DNA from: Bacteroidota bacterium
GTDB taxonomy: Bacteria; Bacteroidota; Bacteroidia; NS11-12g; UBA9320
Assembly: GCA_016124755.1 (NCBI GenBank)
Contig: WGNA01000016.1
Coordinates: 62,001 to 126,000 of the forward strand
DNA: 64,000 bases
Direction of reading: 5' to 3'
Below, piece after piece: positions 50,603-59,813 of this stretch. The notes beneath the pieces were generated by a model. The model made no database searches. It was not told where the DNA came from and saw nothing but the letters and a program-made list of their open reading frames with translations. Each line of letters opens with the position of its first letter. The first letter of the stretch is position 1. The translations under genes were made by a program, and so were the position numbers.

Positions 50603-51502
50603 TTATGAATTATATCTACGGGCAAACTCTTTCGCAAAATCGGTTAATTTGGTATTTCCTAATTCGGGTTTATTTAAATAATAATCCTGATACAATTCAC
50701 CCGATCCCTGTGCTGCCTGCATATCAACAAAACCCTGAGCGATTTGTCGGTTCATTCCCATCGAAATCATTCCTTGAAGTAGTGCTTCATCCGGAATCAC
50801 CAACCATTTCAAATCTGTTTGTCCGATTGCCATACCAATTGTTTCGGCGATTTGATCGGGAGAAACTTCCTCACTGGCAACATATCTGATTTTTCTTCCG
50901 GCAAATTCAGATTCCATCTCCTTCACTATCGCAGCAGCAATATCGAGGGCAGAAACCCAGGGTTCTTTTTGATTTCCTCCGTAATTCGAAATGATTACAC
51001 CCTGCTCCTTAATAGATTTCATTGAACGGAATAAATTACTAAAAAAGCCCACCGGTCTCATAAATGTTATTGTAACATCACCCGGCAGCTTATTCAAAAT
51101 TTGTTCAGCATAAAAATGCATTGAAAGTACCCCGTTGCCTTCGGTCGTATGAGCGCCAACACTGCTGAGATGAACTACTTTTTTAATTCCGGATTCGAGA
51201 ACAGCCTGGCGGTAATTTTCTGCGATACGAGAGTATGCGTTAATAATATCGAAGTTCACATTAAACATAGCATCATTTCCAACTGCCTCCATCAAATACA
51301 CACAATCTGCTTCCCGGAATGATGAAATCAAAAATTGCAGATCCTCCATTTCACCAATTGCTGCCTCTGCCCCCAATGCTTCTATTTCCTCCTGCCTGTC
51401 GGGATTGCGGCTGATAATTTTCACCTGATGCCCATTTGCAATTAATTCTGATGCCAGCGGTCGGCTTACATTTCCCAGTGATCCTGTTAAGACTATTTTC
51501 AT
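50603..51502 (-). CDS. NmrA-like NAD(P)-binding protein
   Basis: MKIVLTGSLGNVSRPLASELIANGHQVKIISRNP, KKVVHLSSVGAHT. Confidence 0.85.
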   Translation of the reverse strand: MKIVLTGSLGNVSRPLASELIANGHQVKIISRNPDRQEEIEALGAEAAIGEMEDLQFLISSFREADCVYLMEAVGNDAMFNVNFDIINAYSRIAENYRQAVLESGIKKVVHLSSVGAHTTEGNGVLSMHFYAEQILNKLPGDVTITFMRPVGFFSNLFRSMKSIKEQGVIISNYGGNQKEPWVSALDIAAAIVKEMESEFAGRKIRYVASEEVSPDQIAETIGMAIGQTDLKWLVIPDEALLQGMISMGMNRQIAQGFVDMQAAQGSGELYQDYYLNKPELGNTKLTDFAKEFARRYNS

Positions 51503-51637
51503 TTGATATGTATAAATTTAACAGGACAAAATTGCGAGTGGATCGGAACTTAAAAGTATCCGAATAAATGGTTGTTGTAGCCTTTTTGAATCCGGCTGCT
51601 GTAAAAGTTTCAAATCAACCGAAATGTGCTAGCACCA

Positions 51638-52177
51638 TCAAAAGGCAGTTAATCGCTGCAGTTTTTCGCGAATCCGACGAAAATGATGTGATGAGTGAAT
51701 ATGGGTAAACATGAGCATTTCGCGAAAGGTAAGGTAGTCCAGTACCGGATGACGAAGTTGAATTTTGTCAAGATCTTCTTCATTCCAATTCGGAATTCCT
51801 TTCTGAAACATAGCACCAATCCGGTTCCAGTCTTCCAGTAAAACTGATAATGTAAATGATTCCCCATCGGCACGAAAACGAGCCGGGGCATTTACCTGTT
51901 GGCTGTTAATTACGCTCCAGTATTTTTCATTCAATTCATCATATTCCAAACCGTTACGCGTTGGAATTTCCGGATTAAATAATTGGTCGGCGGATGCAAA
52001 CAGCGCTTTGGCAACAGGTTCGGCCGACAGATTCATGTGCCGGAGTTCCTGTGCCGGTGACCAAACACCTTCTACAGATTGTGTATTCGCTGCGGTGTCG
52101 CTCACGTTTAGTAAAGCATTTTCGACTTCGATCCATAGATCGTTGAGTTGCGATTGAATGGTTTCTTTTGATTGCAT
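51638..52177 (-). CDS. DinB-family protein (ORF opens at 52228; likely start 52177)
   Basis: WSPAQELRHMNLSAEPVAKAL ... TFREMLMFTHIHSSHHFRRIREKL (His triad pattern). Confidence 0.75.
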   Translation of the reverse strand: MQSKETIQSQLNDLWIEVENALLNVSDTAANTQSVEGVWSPAQELRHMNLSAEPVAKALFASADQLFNPEIPTRNGLEYDELNEKYWSVINSQQVNAPARFRADGESFTLSVLLEDWNRIGAMFQKGIPNWNEEDLDKIQLRHPVLDYLTFREMLMFTHIHSSHHFRRIREKLQRLTAF

Positions 52178-52404
52178 AGTTTTTAAAACAAAGCGGAAGA
52201 TAGAAAGATTTGAAGGAATAAATTTCAATTATACCGAAGCCGATTAAGTTTTGGGAATCAAATATTTTCGACGGCTTGGAGTGTATAACATCGGTTAACA
52301 TTTGTCGGCGAAAACCCCGTAGTTTCTGGTATAAATGGATTCGGGGAATGAGGGGTTGGGGTGAAGGAAGGGAAAGAGGATTGGTTTACGCAATGGCAAT
52401 GAGA

Positions 52405-52665
52405 AAGGGCTTAAGCCCTTCTACGCGCGCTCGTGTGCAATAAAGTTACAAACCCATCTCAAATGTATTATGCTCACCGTGTCATTTCGGATCATACGTT
52501 CTAAAAATTACATCGAACGCCGGATTTTGAGTCATATAAAGTGATTGAATTTCTTATCTGAAAGCTCAAGAGTTGAAAAACATGCATACTTGGCAAAGGA
52601 AGAATTATAGCACCTACCGTATTTTCTGAAAAAACCCATTGCCCTGAGAAAGGGCTTAAGCCCTT
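52405..52665. repeat. Pair of identical 16-bp perfect palindromes AAGGGCTTAAGCCCTT in shared context GAGAAAGGGCTTAAGCCCTTCTAC
   Basis: Copies at 52405-52420 and 52650-52665, each followed within a few bases by a GCGCGC run. Confidence 0.9.
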
Positions 52666-52804
52666 CTACCTGCGCGCGCACCCGAAAACTACCATCGCAT
52701 TTCTCAAATCCATAAATATTCAGGTAATTTTTCACCGACCGAATTAAAATTAAAACGGAACGCTTGTTAAACCGAAAGTAGTTGAGAGTTTTAGAAGAAA
52801 TCCA

Positions 52805-53665
52805 TCAAACCCTGCCCATCACTTTCAATTCTTCCAGATTCGGTTGAGGTTTTCCGCCAAAATCTTCGAGCGTTATTGCGAATGCATCTGCTGATTCGGC
52901 ATCTTTCATTTGAACAATTCCGGAAGCGTCCACCGGCAAAACGCCCATATCAATTGGTTTTCCATCTTTCAAAATCCAGAGCTGATATTGTTTACCATCT
53001 GGTGGTGTCGGTAAAGTTCCCGGATCGAGGTAAACACTGTGCTCTTTCGTATTCCAATAAATTCCCGCAAAACGGCCAATGGTTGAATCGGTACTTTTTA
53101 ATGCGATTTTCCGAACATTTTCATCGCGTATCAAGCCGGACAGATTTTGTTGTTCAGCAGAATTTGATTCCAGTTCCACAATTACATTTCCGAGATTTTC
53201 AACTTTGGAAATTAATTCTTCCCGGTCCCGGTTTGCCTGCATTCCTCTCCACAACAGAAGCAGATTTATCAAAAAGATTATTACAGCGGCAGCTTGCCAC
53301 CAGCGCGTTGTGATATCAATTACTTTAGTTTTCTGCTCGCCTGATTTTTCCTCTTTCACACCATCCCCCACAGCATGCACCTCGGTTTCCGCTTCAGTTA
53401 CTGTTTCTGTTACAGTTACAGTTTCTGTTCGCGTTTCCGTTTCCGCTCCCTCTACTTTCTTCATCAACTCTTCCAGATCCAACTCTCTGGAAGGAGCTGA
53501 TGCCTCACTGTATTGAATCAATCTCGCTTCGATTGCTTCGATTTCCTGTTGAATTTCCGGATAGATCGAAGACAAACACCGAACTTCCCGGAATTCCTGT
53601 TCGGAAACCGTTCCGAGGATGTACTCCTCCAGAATTCCACTTTCGATATATGCCTTTACGTCCAT
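52805..53665 (-). CDS. Anti-sigma factor (RskA-type)
   Basis: Single TM (WWQAAAVIIFLINLLLLW), C-terminal GKQYQLWILKDGKPIDMGVLPVDASGIVQM; adjacent to an ECF sigma gene. Confidence 0.88.
   Translation of the reverse strand: MDVKAYIESGILEEYILGTVSEQEFREVRCLSSIYPEIQQEIEAIEARLIQYSEASAPSRELDLEELMKKVEGAETETRTETVTVTETVTEAETEVHAVGDGVKEEKSGEQKTKVIDITTRWWQAAAVIIFLINLLLLWRGMQANRDREELISKVENLGNVIVELESNSAEQQNLSGLIRDENVRKIALKSTDSTIGRFAGIYWNTKEHSVYLDPGTLPTPPDGKQYQLWILKDGKPIDMGVLPVDASGIVQMKDAESADAFAITLEDFGGKPQPNLEELKVMGRV
53385..53450 (+). repeat. Degenerate hexanucleotide tract (GTTWCN-like, 11 units) inside the anti-sigma CDS
   Basis: gtttcc gcttca gttact gtttct gttaca gttaca gtttct gttcgc gtttcc gtttcc gctccc. 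Confidence 0.85.
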
Positions 53666-54129
53666 CAGATAAAAATCTGTTTTAGTTCTAAAATAGCCGA
53701 CCGTATTCTCGTCTTCACGGTACCGAGAGGAAGGGCGAGTTGTTCTGCAATTTCACTATGACTGTATCCCTGAATGTAAGAAAGTTCAATTAGTTTTCTC
53801 TTTTCCGGATCCAGTTTAGCCAGTTGCGAATGCAAGCCGATAGTGTCGGTGTTGAACTCATAACCGCTTTCATGAACAGATACGTCTTCCACAGGCGTTT
53901 GGATTTTCTCCCTTCTGTCACTTGACCGGATTGAATCAATTGCTTTGTTGCGAACAATGTTCAGCATCCAGGTATAAAGTCTACCCTTTGAAGAATCGTA
54001 CGAACTTCCGTTTTTCCAGATGTTTACTAAAGATTCCTGCAAAACATCCAGCGCTCTGTCTTCATCATTCACTAATGACATGGCTACGCCGAGCAAAGCT
54101 TTTCCGTAGTGCGTATATATATCCCGCAT
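53665..54129 (-). CDS. ECF-type sigma-70 family RNA polymerase sigma factor
   Basis: DVLQESLVNIWKN, LSYIQGYSHSEIAEQLALPLGTVKTRIRSAILELK. Confidence 0.92.
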   Translation of the reverse strand: MRDIYTHYGKALLGVAMSLVNDEDRALDVLQESLVNIWKNGSSYDSSKGRLYTWMLNIVRNKAIDSIRSSDRREKIQTPVEDVSVHESGYEFNTDTIGLHSQLAKLDPEKRKLIELSYIQGYSHSEIAEQLALPLGTVKTRIRSAILELKQIFI

Positions 54130-54210
54130 TACTTCCGAATCCCCGCTCTGAAGCCTAGATATGAGTTCGTCCTGATTCAGACCGGCAATTTAAGTAGAAT
54201 ATGAAATAAG

Positions 54211-55731
54211 TCAGAATTCACGATGAAGAATCGTCACTTCTATATTCCGGCTTTTGCTCACACCCCGAAAATCATCTATCACTTCCTGAACATCTTTATC
54301 CATGTACAGAGTTTTAGTGAGATCAATTATCAAGTGGCTTCCTTCCGGTATCTGATTCAACCGATTCTGTATAGCACCTTTATTTATAAAACTCACTTGT
54401 TCCGGAAGCCGCATTCGAAGATCACCTTCCGATTCTCCCGATTCTTCGTGTATGAAATAGGAATTCTGGAAGCTGTTGGCCATAAGCATAACCGTTCCGA
54501 CTCCTAATCCGAGCGCAATTCCATACAGCAAATCCGTAAACATAATACCGGCAATGGTTACAATGAACGGGATAAACTGACCTCTGCCCTGAAGGTACAT
54601 TACACGGAAGTTTTTCGGATTTGCCAGTTTGTAACCAATCCTCAACAGAATTGCCGCCAAAACTGCTCTCGGAATAAGATTGAGTAAATCCGGAATAAGA
54701 ATCACAAACAAAAGCAATAACAAGCCATGGAAAATAGCGGATAATTTGGTTTTGGCTCCACTTTGCATATTGGCCGTGCTGCGTACAATTACCTGTGTAA
54801 CCGGAATTCCGCCAATTAGTCCGCTGAGAACATTACCTGCACCTTGTGCCAACAATTCCCGGTTTGTTGGAGTAACTCTTTTTTCGGAATCCATTTTATC
54901 TGTAGCCTCAACACATAATAATGTTTCCAGACTTGCAACAATGGCAATGGTGATTGCTGTCACGTAAATTTTGTAATGTGCTAAAACACCCCAATCCGGA
55001 AAAGTGAAAAAGGAGGCAAATTCTTTCGCATCAGACGCCACAGGCACTTTCACCAAATGATCCGTGGAAAGTGCAAACTCCGGATAATTCTCTCGGGTAA
55101 CCAGTTCGAAAATAATTCCCGCCACTACGGCTATCATGGGCCCGGAAATCAATTGAAAAATACGATGTTTTTTAGATAAATATTTGTCCCAAATAAATAA
55201 AATAAGCAACGCTATTAATGCAATTACTACCGCAGACGGACTCAGATAATCAAATATCCGGAATAACTCTGTTAATGAATTTTCACCGTCTTTTTGAAAA
55301 AACGAAAGGTTTCCTTCGTATTCTGAATCGAGTCCGACGGCATGTGGAAGTTCTTTAATAAAGATAACGACACCAATGCCGGCGAGCATTCCTTTGATTA
55401 CAGCTCCCGGGAAATAATATCCAATTACACCGGCTTTCAACAAACCAAATACGATTTGAAGAATACCGGCTAAAACCACCGCCACCAAAAATCCTTCGTA
55501 ATTAAAATCCTGGATTGCAGGAGCAACAACGGCAATTAATCCGGCAGCCGGACCACTCACGCCCAGCCTTGAACCGCTAAGCGCACCGACTAAAACACCA
55601 CCGATAATTCCGGCAATTAATCCGGCAAAAGGTTGGGCTCCACTGGCCAGCGCAATTCCAAGACAAAGCGGAAGAGCAACAAAAAATACGACTATGCTGG
55701 CAGGAAAATCATCCCTGAAATTTTTAAACAT
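54211..55731 (-). CDS. SulP-family anion transporter with STAS-like tail
   Basis: DFPASIVVFFVALPLCLGIALASGAQPFAGLIAGIIGG, VSGPAAGL, GLIGGIPVTQVIVRSTANMQSGAKTKLSAIFHG. Confidence 0.9.
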   Translation of the reverse strand: MFKNFRDDFPASIVVFFVALPLCLGIALASGAQPFAGLIAGIIGGVLVGALSGSRLGVSGPAAGLIAVVAPAIQDFNYEGFLVAVVLAGILQIVFGLLKAGVIGYYFPGAVIKGMLAGIGVVIFIKELPHAVGLDSEYEGNLSFFQKDGENSLTELFRIFDYLSPSAVVIALIALLILFIWDKYLSKKHRIFQLISGPMIAVVAGIIFELVTRENYPEFALSTDHLVKVPVASDAKEFASFFTFPDWGVLAHYKIYVTAITIAIVASLETLLCVEATDKMDSEKRVTPTNRELLAQGAGNVLSGLIGGIPVTQVIVRSTANMQSGAKTKLSAIFHGLLLLLFVILIPDLLNLIPRAVLAAILLRIGYKLANPKNFRVMYLQGRGQFIPFIVTIAGIMFTDLLYGIALGLGVGTVMLMANSFQNSYFIHEESGESEGDLRMRLPEQVSFINKGAIQNRLNQIPEGSHLIIDLTKTLYMDKDVQEVIDDFRGVSKSRNIEVTILHREF

Positions 55732-55805
55732 GATAAATTGAATTGAGATTTAAAAAGAATAAAACATCAAACCAAAAGATTTGAAGATTAATAAAATTCA
55801 ATAGA

Positions 55806-56102
55806 TCATATCCATTCGGGCGGGTGCTTTTCCTTTTCCGGAAACCGGATTAATTCTGTCTTGTGAATTAAATTAAAAAATTGCAAGACTAATTCATTGC
55901 AATTGCTGATTTCAGAATTTATTAAAAGAACATCATCCTGCTCATCGTCTTCATCTTCATCTTCTTCCGAATTCCCCGGCAGACTATAATTGATGTGCGT
56001 TTCCTGAATGTCTTCATTGATTAATACACAATTCTCATCCGTACAATTTAAAACAAAATCACCACCATTCCCATTGTCAGCTCGCATAGTAGCTGAAATC
56101 AA
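55806..56102 (-). CDS. Small acidic hypothetical protein
   Basis: ORF with NSEEDEDEDDEQDD stretch between two transporter genes, same strand. Confidence 0.35.
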   Translation of the reverse strand: MISATMRADNGNGGDFVLNCTDENCVLINEDIQETHINYSLPGNSEEDEDEDDEQDDVLLINSEISNCNELVLQFFNLIHKTELIRFPEKEKHPPEWI

Positions 56103-56128
56103 AATGATTGATATGAAAATTATGTATT

Positions 56129-57430
56129 TCAGTTCTCTTTTTTCTCTTGTGAATCTTCTGTATCGTTTTCCGTTTCTGTTACTGTTACCGTTACCGTTTC
56201 CGTTTCAGTTCCTGTTTCCGTCACCCCCGAAAACAATCCGGCGAACCGAAGCTTTTTCGGAGTAGGATCTTTTCGGTACGAAATCAGTCCGAAAGTCATC
56301 ACTAAACTGGTGATTAATACAACATATAAAATTACACTTTCCGGGAAAGATGCATCTTTAAACTGCGAAGGAATAGAATAATAAAGCAGCACGGTAATTA
56401 AACCTCTTGGCGCAATGTACAACGCCGGTTGCATATAATCTTTTTGAAACAACCGAAGGCCAATCCACCTTAGGGCGAAAAGAATCAGAACAACAGAAAT
56501 ACTAAGTAACAATGCGCGAATATCGAGGAGTGATTCCAGTATCATAGATAGTCCGAAAACGATAAAAAAGAAAGTTCTGAGAACGAATGAAGTCTCCCTT
56601 GTAATAATATGAAAGTTTCGCTCCATCAGTTTTAATTCCATTCTACTCACTAATCTGGCCCAGCGGTTCTTAAAAACCAACTGGTTGTTTTTTAACATTA
56701 AACCAAACAACAAAATAAGAATGAGCGGACTTAAATGAAGCTGCTTTTCAATCGCATACAAAACGATGAGTATAGCCAGAAACAGGAATATTTTAACTTT
56801 TGACCGGATGTACTTAAAAAGAATAATTAATCCGAAAGAAGTAAAAACGGAAACAACAATTGTGAGAATGAGTTTCCAACTGAAGGCAAAAAGTTCCTGA
56901 GTTTTATTGTCGTTTTCGAGCAGACCGATTAACAAATAAAAAAGCATGATACCGAGTATGTCGGATATGCAACTTTCATAAACCAGAAATTCCTTCTTGT
57001 CACCTTTCAGGTTTTCAACACTTGGAATTACAATCGCACTGCTGATAACCGATAATGGTGTTGCGTATAAGAAGGAAATCCAGACATCCATACGAAAAGC
57101 AAAGCTGATGGAGAGTCCGATAATGAGCACACTCGCAATCAGAACCACCAAAGCCATCCCGCTTGATTTTTTAATGAGCGGAAGTTTTTCCTTTGTTAGT
57201 TCCAGATCCAAAGCACCTTCGAGCACAATCATTATCAACCCAACCACACCCAGTACTTCAAGCACCTGCTGGAGGTTTGAGCTGTCGATTTGCTTGTAAC
57301 GCCCTACCATTATGCCGGTAAGTATGAGCAGCAGAACCGAAGGAATATTGGTCTTGCGGCTCAGTTCCGAGAAGAAGTAAGACAGGATAAGTGCCAGTGA
57401 TCCGGCGATTATAAGGTCATAAGCTGACAT
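56129..57430 (-). CDS. CPA1-type Na+/H+ antiporter
   Basis: Multi-TM; SVLLLILTGIMVGRYK, LEGALDLEL, ATPLSVISSAIVIPSVENL; VTETGTETETVTVTVTETE tail. Confidence 0.85.
   Translation of the reverse strand: MSAYDLIIAGSLALILSYFFSELSRKTNIPSVLLLILTGIMVGRYKQIDSSNLQQVLEVLGVVGLIMIVLEGALDLELTKEKLPLIKKSSGMALVVLIASVLIIGLSISFAFRMDVWISFLYATPLSVISSAIVIPSVENLKGDKKEFLVYESCISDILGIMLFYLLIGLLENDNKTQELFAFSWKLILTIVVSVFTSFGLIILFKYIRSKVKIFLFLAILIVLYAIEKQLHLSPLILILLFGLMLKNNQLVFKNRWARLVSRMELKLMERNFHIITRETSFVLRTFFFIVFGLSMILESLLDIRALLLSISVVLILFALRWIGLRLFQKDYMQPALYIAPRGLITVLLYYSIPSQFKDASFPESVILYVVLITSLVMTFGLISYRKDPTPKKLRFAGLFSGVTETGTETETVTVTVTETENDTEDSQEKKEN
56172..56225 (+). repeat. Hexanucleotide tract (GTTWCN-like, 9 units) inside the antiporter CDS C terminus
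   Basis: gtttct gttact gttacc gttacc gtttcc gtttca gttcct gtttcc gtcacc. Confidence 0.85.
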
Positions 57431-57566
57431 GCACCAAAAATGCAGGATTTACAAGGATTCTGCAAGTGGATAATCATGGCAGCATCTCATTTCAAAGCCG
57501 GCACAACGAAAAGCGCTGTGGGCAAAAGCTTCCACCGATTTGTTCAGGAGTGATTTAATTTGTCTT

Positions 57567-58340
57567 ATGTGTTACGACATAAAAACCAAGCTTGAAGCGA
57601 TGCTCAAACGGGCGAGATTCAGCAACGATGAACAACGGATTCAGGAATTGCTGCAACAATTGGAGCCGTATGTTCAGGAAGATTATTACCATGTTTCGGG
57701 TTTCGCTCATCCGCTCCTACCGATTTACACGCAACAGGATCCGTATTGGCCAAAACTCTGTCAATGGGGACTAATTCCTTCCTGGGTTAAAGGCAATGAG
57801 GACCGGAAGAGAATGGAAAATCAAACGCTGAATGCCCGTGGAGAAACCATATTTGAGAAGGCATCTTTCCGCCATTCAGCCCGAAATAAAAGAGGCTTGT
57901 TGTATGTGAGCGGATTTTTCGAGCACCATGAACTAAACGGAAATAAATATCCTTTCTTCATCCGGAGAAAAGACGGAGAGCCCATGATTTTCGCAACACT
58001 TTGGAGTGAATGGATCGATAAAGAATCCGGAGAAGTAATCAGTTCTTATTCGATTGTTACAACAGAAGCCAATCCGATGATGGCAAAAATTCACAACAAT
58101 CCCAAATTACCCGAACCGCGGATGCCGGTAATTCTGCACGACGAAAATGCGGACGACTGGCTACGACCGTGGCGCGACGATACCGATTCGGCTTTTCTCA
58201 CCGATATGATGCAACCGTTTCCACAAAGCGAACTGGAAGCCTGGCCGGTTCGGCGATTAAGAGGAAAGGATGCTGTGGGCAATGTTCCGGAGGCGAATGA
58301 ACGGTATGAATATGAAGAGTTGGATTTGGAGCTGAATTAA
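57567..58340 (+). CDS. SRAP/HMCES-type abasic-site processing protein (ORF opens at 57540)
   Basis: Cys2 after start Met (MCYDIKT), WGLIPSWVKG, NARGETIFEKASFRHSARNKRGLLYVSGFFEHHE, HNNPKLPEPRMPVIL. Confidence 0.9.
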   Translation: MCYDIKTKLEAMLKRARFSNDEQRIQELLQQLEPYVQEDYYHVSGFAHPLLPIYTQQDPYWPKLCQWGLIPSWVKGNEDRKRMENQTLNARGETIFEKASFRHSARNKRGLLYVSGFFEHHELNGNKYPFFIRRKDGEPMIFATLWSEWIDKESGEVISSYSIVTTEANPMMAKIHNNPKLPEPRMPVILHDENADDWLRPWRDDTDSAFLTDMMQPFPQSELEAWPVRRLRGKDAVGNVPEANERYEYEELDLELN

Positions 58341-58342
58341 CC

Positions 58343-59716
58343 TCACTCCCCAACAATCACGGTCTTCACATTTACAAATTCAAGTAACCCGGCCTTACTG
58401 AGTTCCCGTCCGAAGCCGCTTTCTTTCACACCGCCAAACGGTAATCTCGGATCAGATCGAACGAGCGTATTCACGGCACAGGATCCGGATTGCATTTCGA
58501 ACATCGCAATATGCAAAGCCTTTTTCTCATCCCGGCTAAAGACTGCTCCGCCCAATCCGTATTGTGACTGATTGGCTAATAGAATCGCTTCCTCATCAGA
58601 ATTGGCAATGATTACGGATGCAACAGGTCCGAACATTTCTTCATCGAAAGCAGGCATCCCCGGTTTTACTCCGGTTAAAATGGTGGGCGGATAAAAATAC
58701 CCTACACCCGATGGAATTTCCCCACCCATGATACAATCCGCTCCCGCAGCAATACTTTCCTGAACCTGACGATGGATATTATTTCGCAAATCTTCCCGCG
58801 CCATTGGACCTAAACGAGTTCCTAGTTCCGTTGGATCTCCAAAAGTTCTCGATTCAAAATTATTTCTCAATCCTTTTAGAAAAGCATTTGCTGAATCCTT
58901 ATGAACTATAAAACGTTTTGCCGAAATACAACTTTGTCCGTTGTTGAGCAACCGGCTTGTGGCACATGCATTAACAGCTACTTCCGAATCTGCATCCTTT
59001 AGAACTAAATAAGCATCGCTGCCACCTAATTCAAAAACACATTTCTTAAGATATTTCCCGGCCAATTGTGCGACTGATTTCCCAGCGCGACTACTTCCCG
59101 TTAGCGTAATAGCCTGAATCACCGGACTTGAAATTACCTCTTCCATATCTTCAATTCGAATTCGCAATTGTTGAAATTCATGATTTTCAAAACCCGATTC
59201 GCGAAAGAGTTTTTCAATCATTTCAGCGCAACCAAAAACATTGGGAGCATGTTTCAGAATAACCGAATTACCTGCAACAAGAGCCGGAACCGCACACCGG
59301 AACACCTGCCAGAAAGGATAATTCCAGGGCATGATCGCCAGTACCGAACCAATGGGCTGATGCGTAATTATAGCCATCTTATTTTCGGTATCCACCCACT
59401 CGTCGGATAAAAATTCCTCTGCATGTTGGGCGTAATACCGGCAGAGCCAGGCGCATTTTTCTATTTCTGCAACTCCTTCGTTCAAAGGTTTTCCCATCTC
59501 TGTCGCAACCAGATTTGCCAGCGATTTTTTCTTGCTGATGAGAGCCTCCGAAAGATTGATTAACAAATCGCACCGATCGTGTTGCCGTGTGGTTCGCCAG
59601 ACTAGATAGGCATCGTGCGCTTTTCGCAGAACGGATTGAATCTGATCTGAATTTGCATATTGATATTCCTTAATACTTTCTCCGGTGGCAGGATTGATGG
59701 TTGTGGTCGATTGCAT
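58343..59716 (-). CDS. NAD(P)-dependent aldehyde dehydrogenase (succinate-semialdehyde type); ORF opens at 59818 but the extra N terminus is microsatellite translation
   Basis: MQSTTTINPATGESIKEY, PWNYPFWQVFRCAVPALVAGN, FELGGSDAYLVLKDAD, NNGQSCISAKRFIV, PFGGVKESGFGRELS. Confidence 0.93.
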   Translation of the reverse strand: MQSTTTINPATGESIKEYQYANSDQIQSVLRKAHDAYLVWRTTRQHDRCDLLINLSEALISKKKSLANLVATEMGKPLNEGVAEIEKCAWLCRYYAQHAEEFLSDEWVDTENKMAIITHQPIGSVLAIMPWNYPFWQVFRCAVPALVAGNSVILKHAPNVFGCAEMIEKLFRESGFENHEFQQLRIRIEDMEEVISSPVIQAITLTGSSRAGKSVAQLAGKYLKKCVFELGGSDAYLVLKDADSEVAVNACATSRLLNNGQSCISAKRFIVHKDSANAFLKGLRNNFESRTFGDPTELGTRLGPMAREDLRNNIHRQVQESIAAGADCIMGGEIPSGVGYFYPPTILTGVKPGMPAFDEEMFGPVASVIIANSDEEAILLANQSQYGLGGAVFSRDEKKALHIAMFEMQSGSCAVNTLVRSDPRLPFGGVKESGFGRELSKAGLLEFVNVKTVIVGE

Positions 59717-59723
59717 GGTCAAA

Positions 59724-59813
59724 AGTAACTGAAACGGTAACGGGAACCGTAACGGGAGCGGAAACGGTAACGGTAACAGGAAAGGTAACTGTAACTGTAA
59801 CTGTAACGGTAAC
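59724..59813 (-). repeat. Hexanucleotide tract (GTTWCN, 15 units, minus orientation) 8 bp upstream of the ALDH start
   Basis: Plus strand agtaac tgaaac ggtaac gggaac cgtaac ... ggtaac. Confidence 0.9.

Noticed and set aside
52532-52735. 67-aa ORF (GLKPFLRAMGFF...)
   Set aside because: Central part is translation of the AAGGGCTTAAGCCCTT repeat; no other support.
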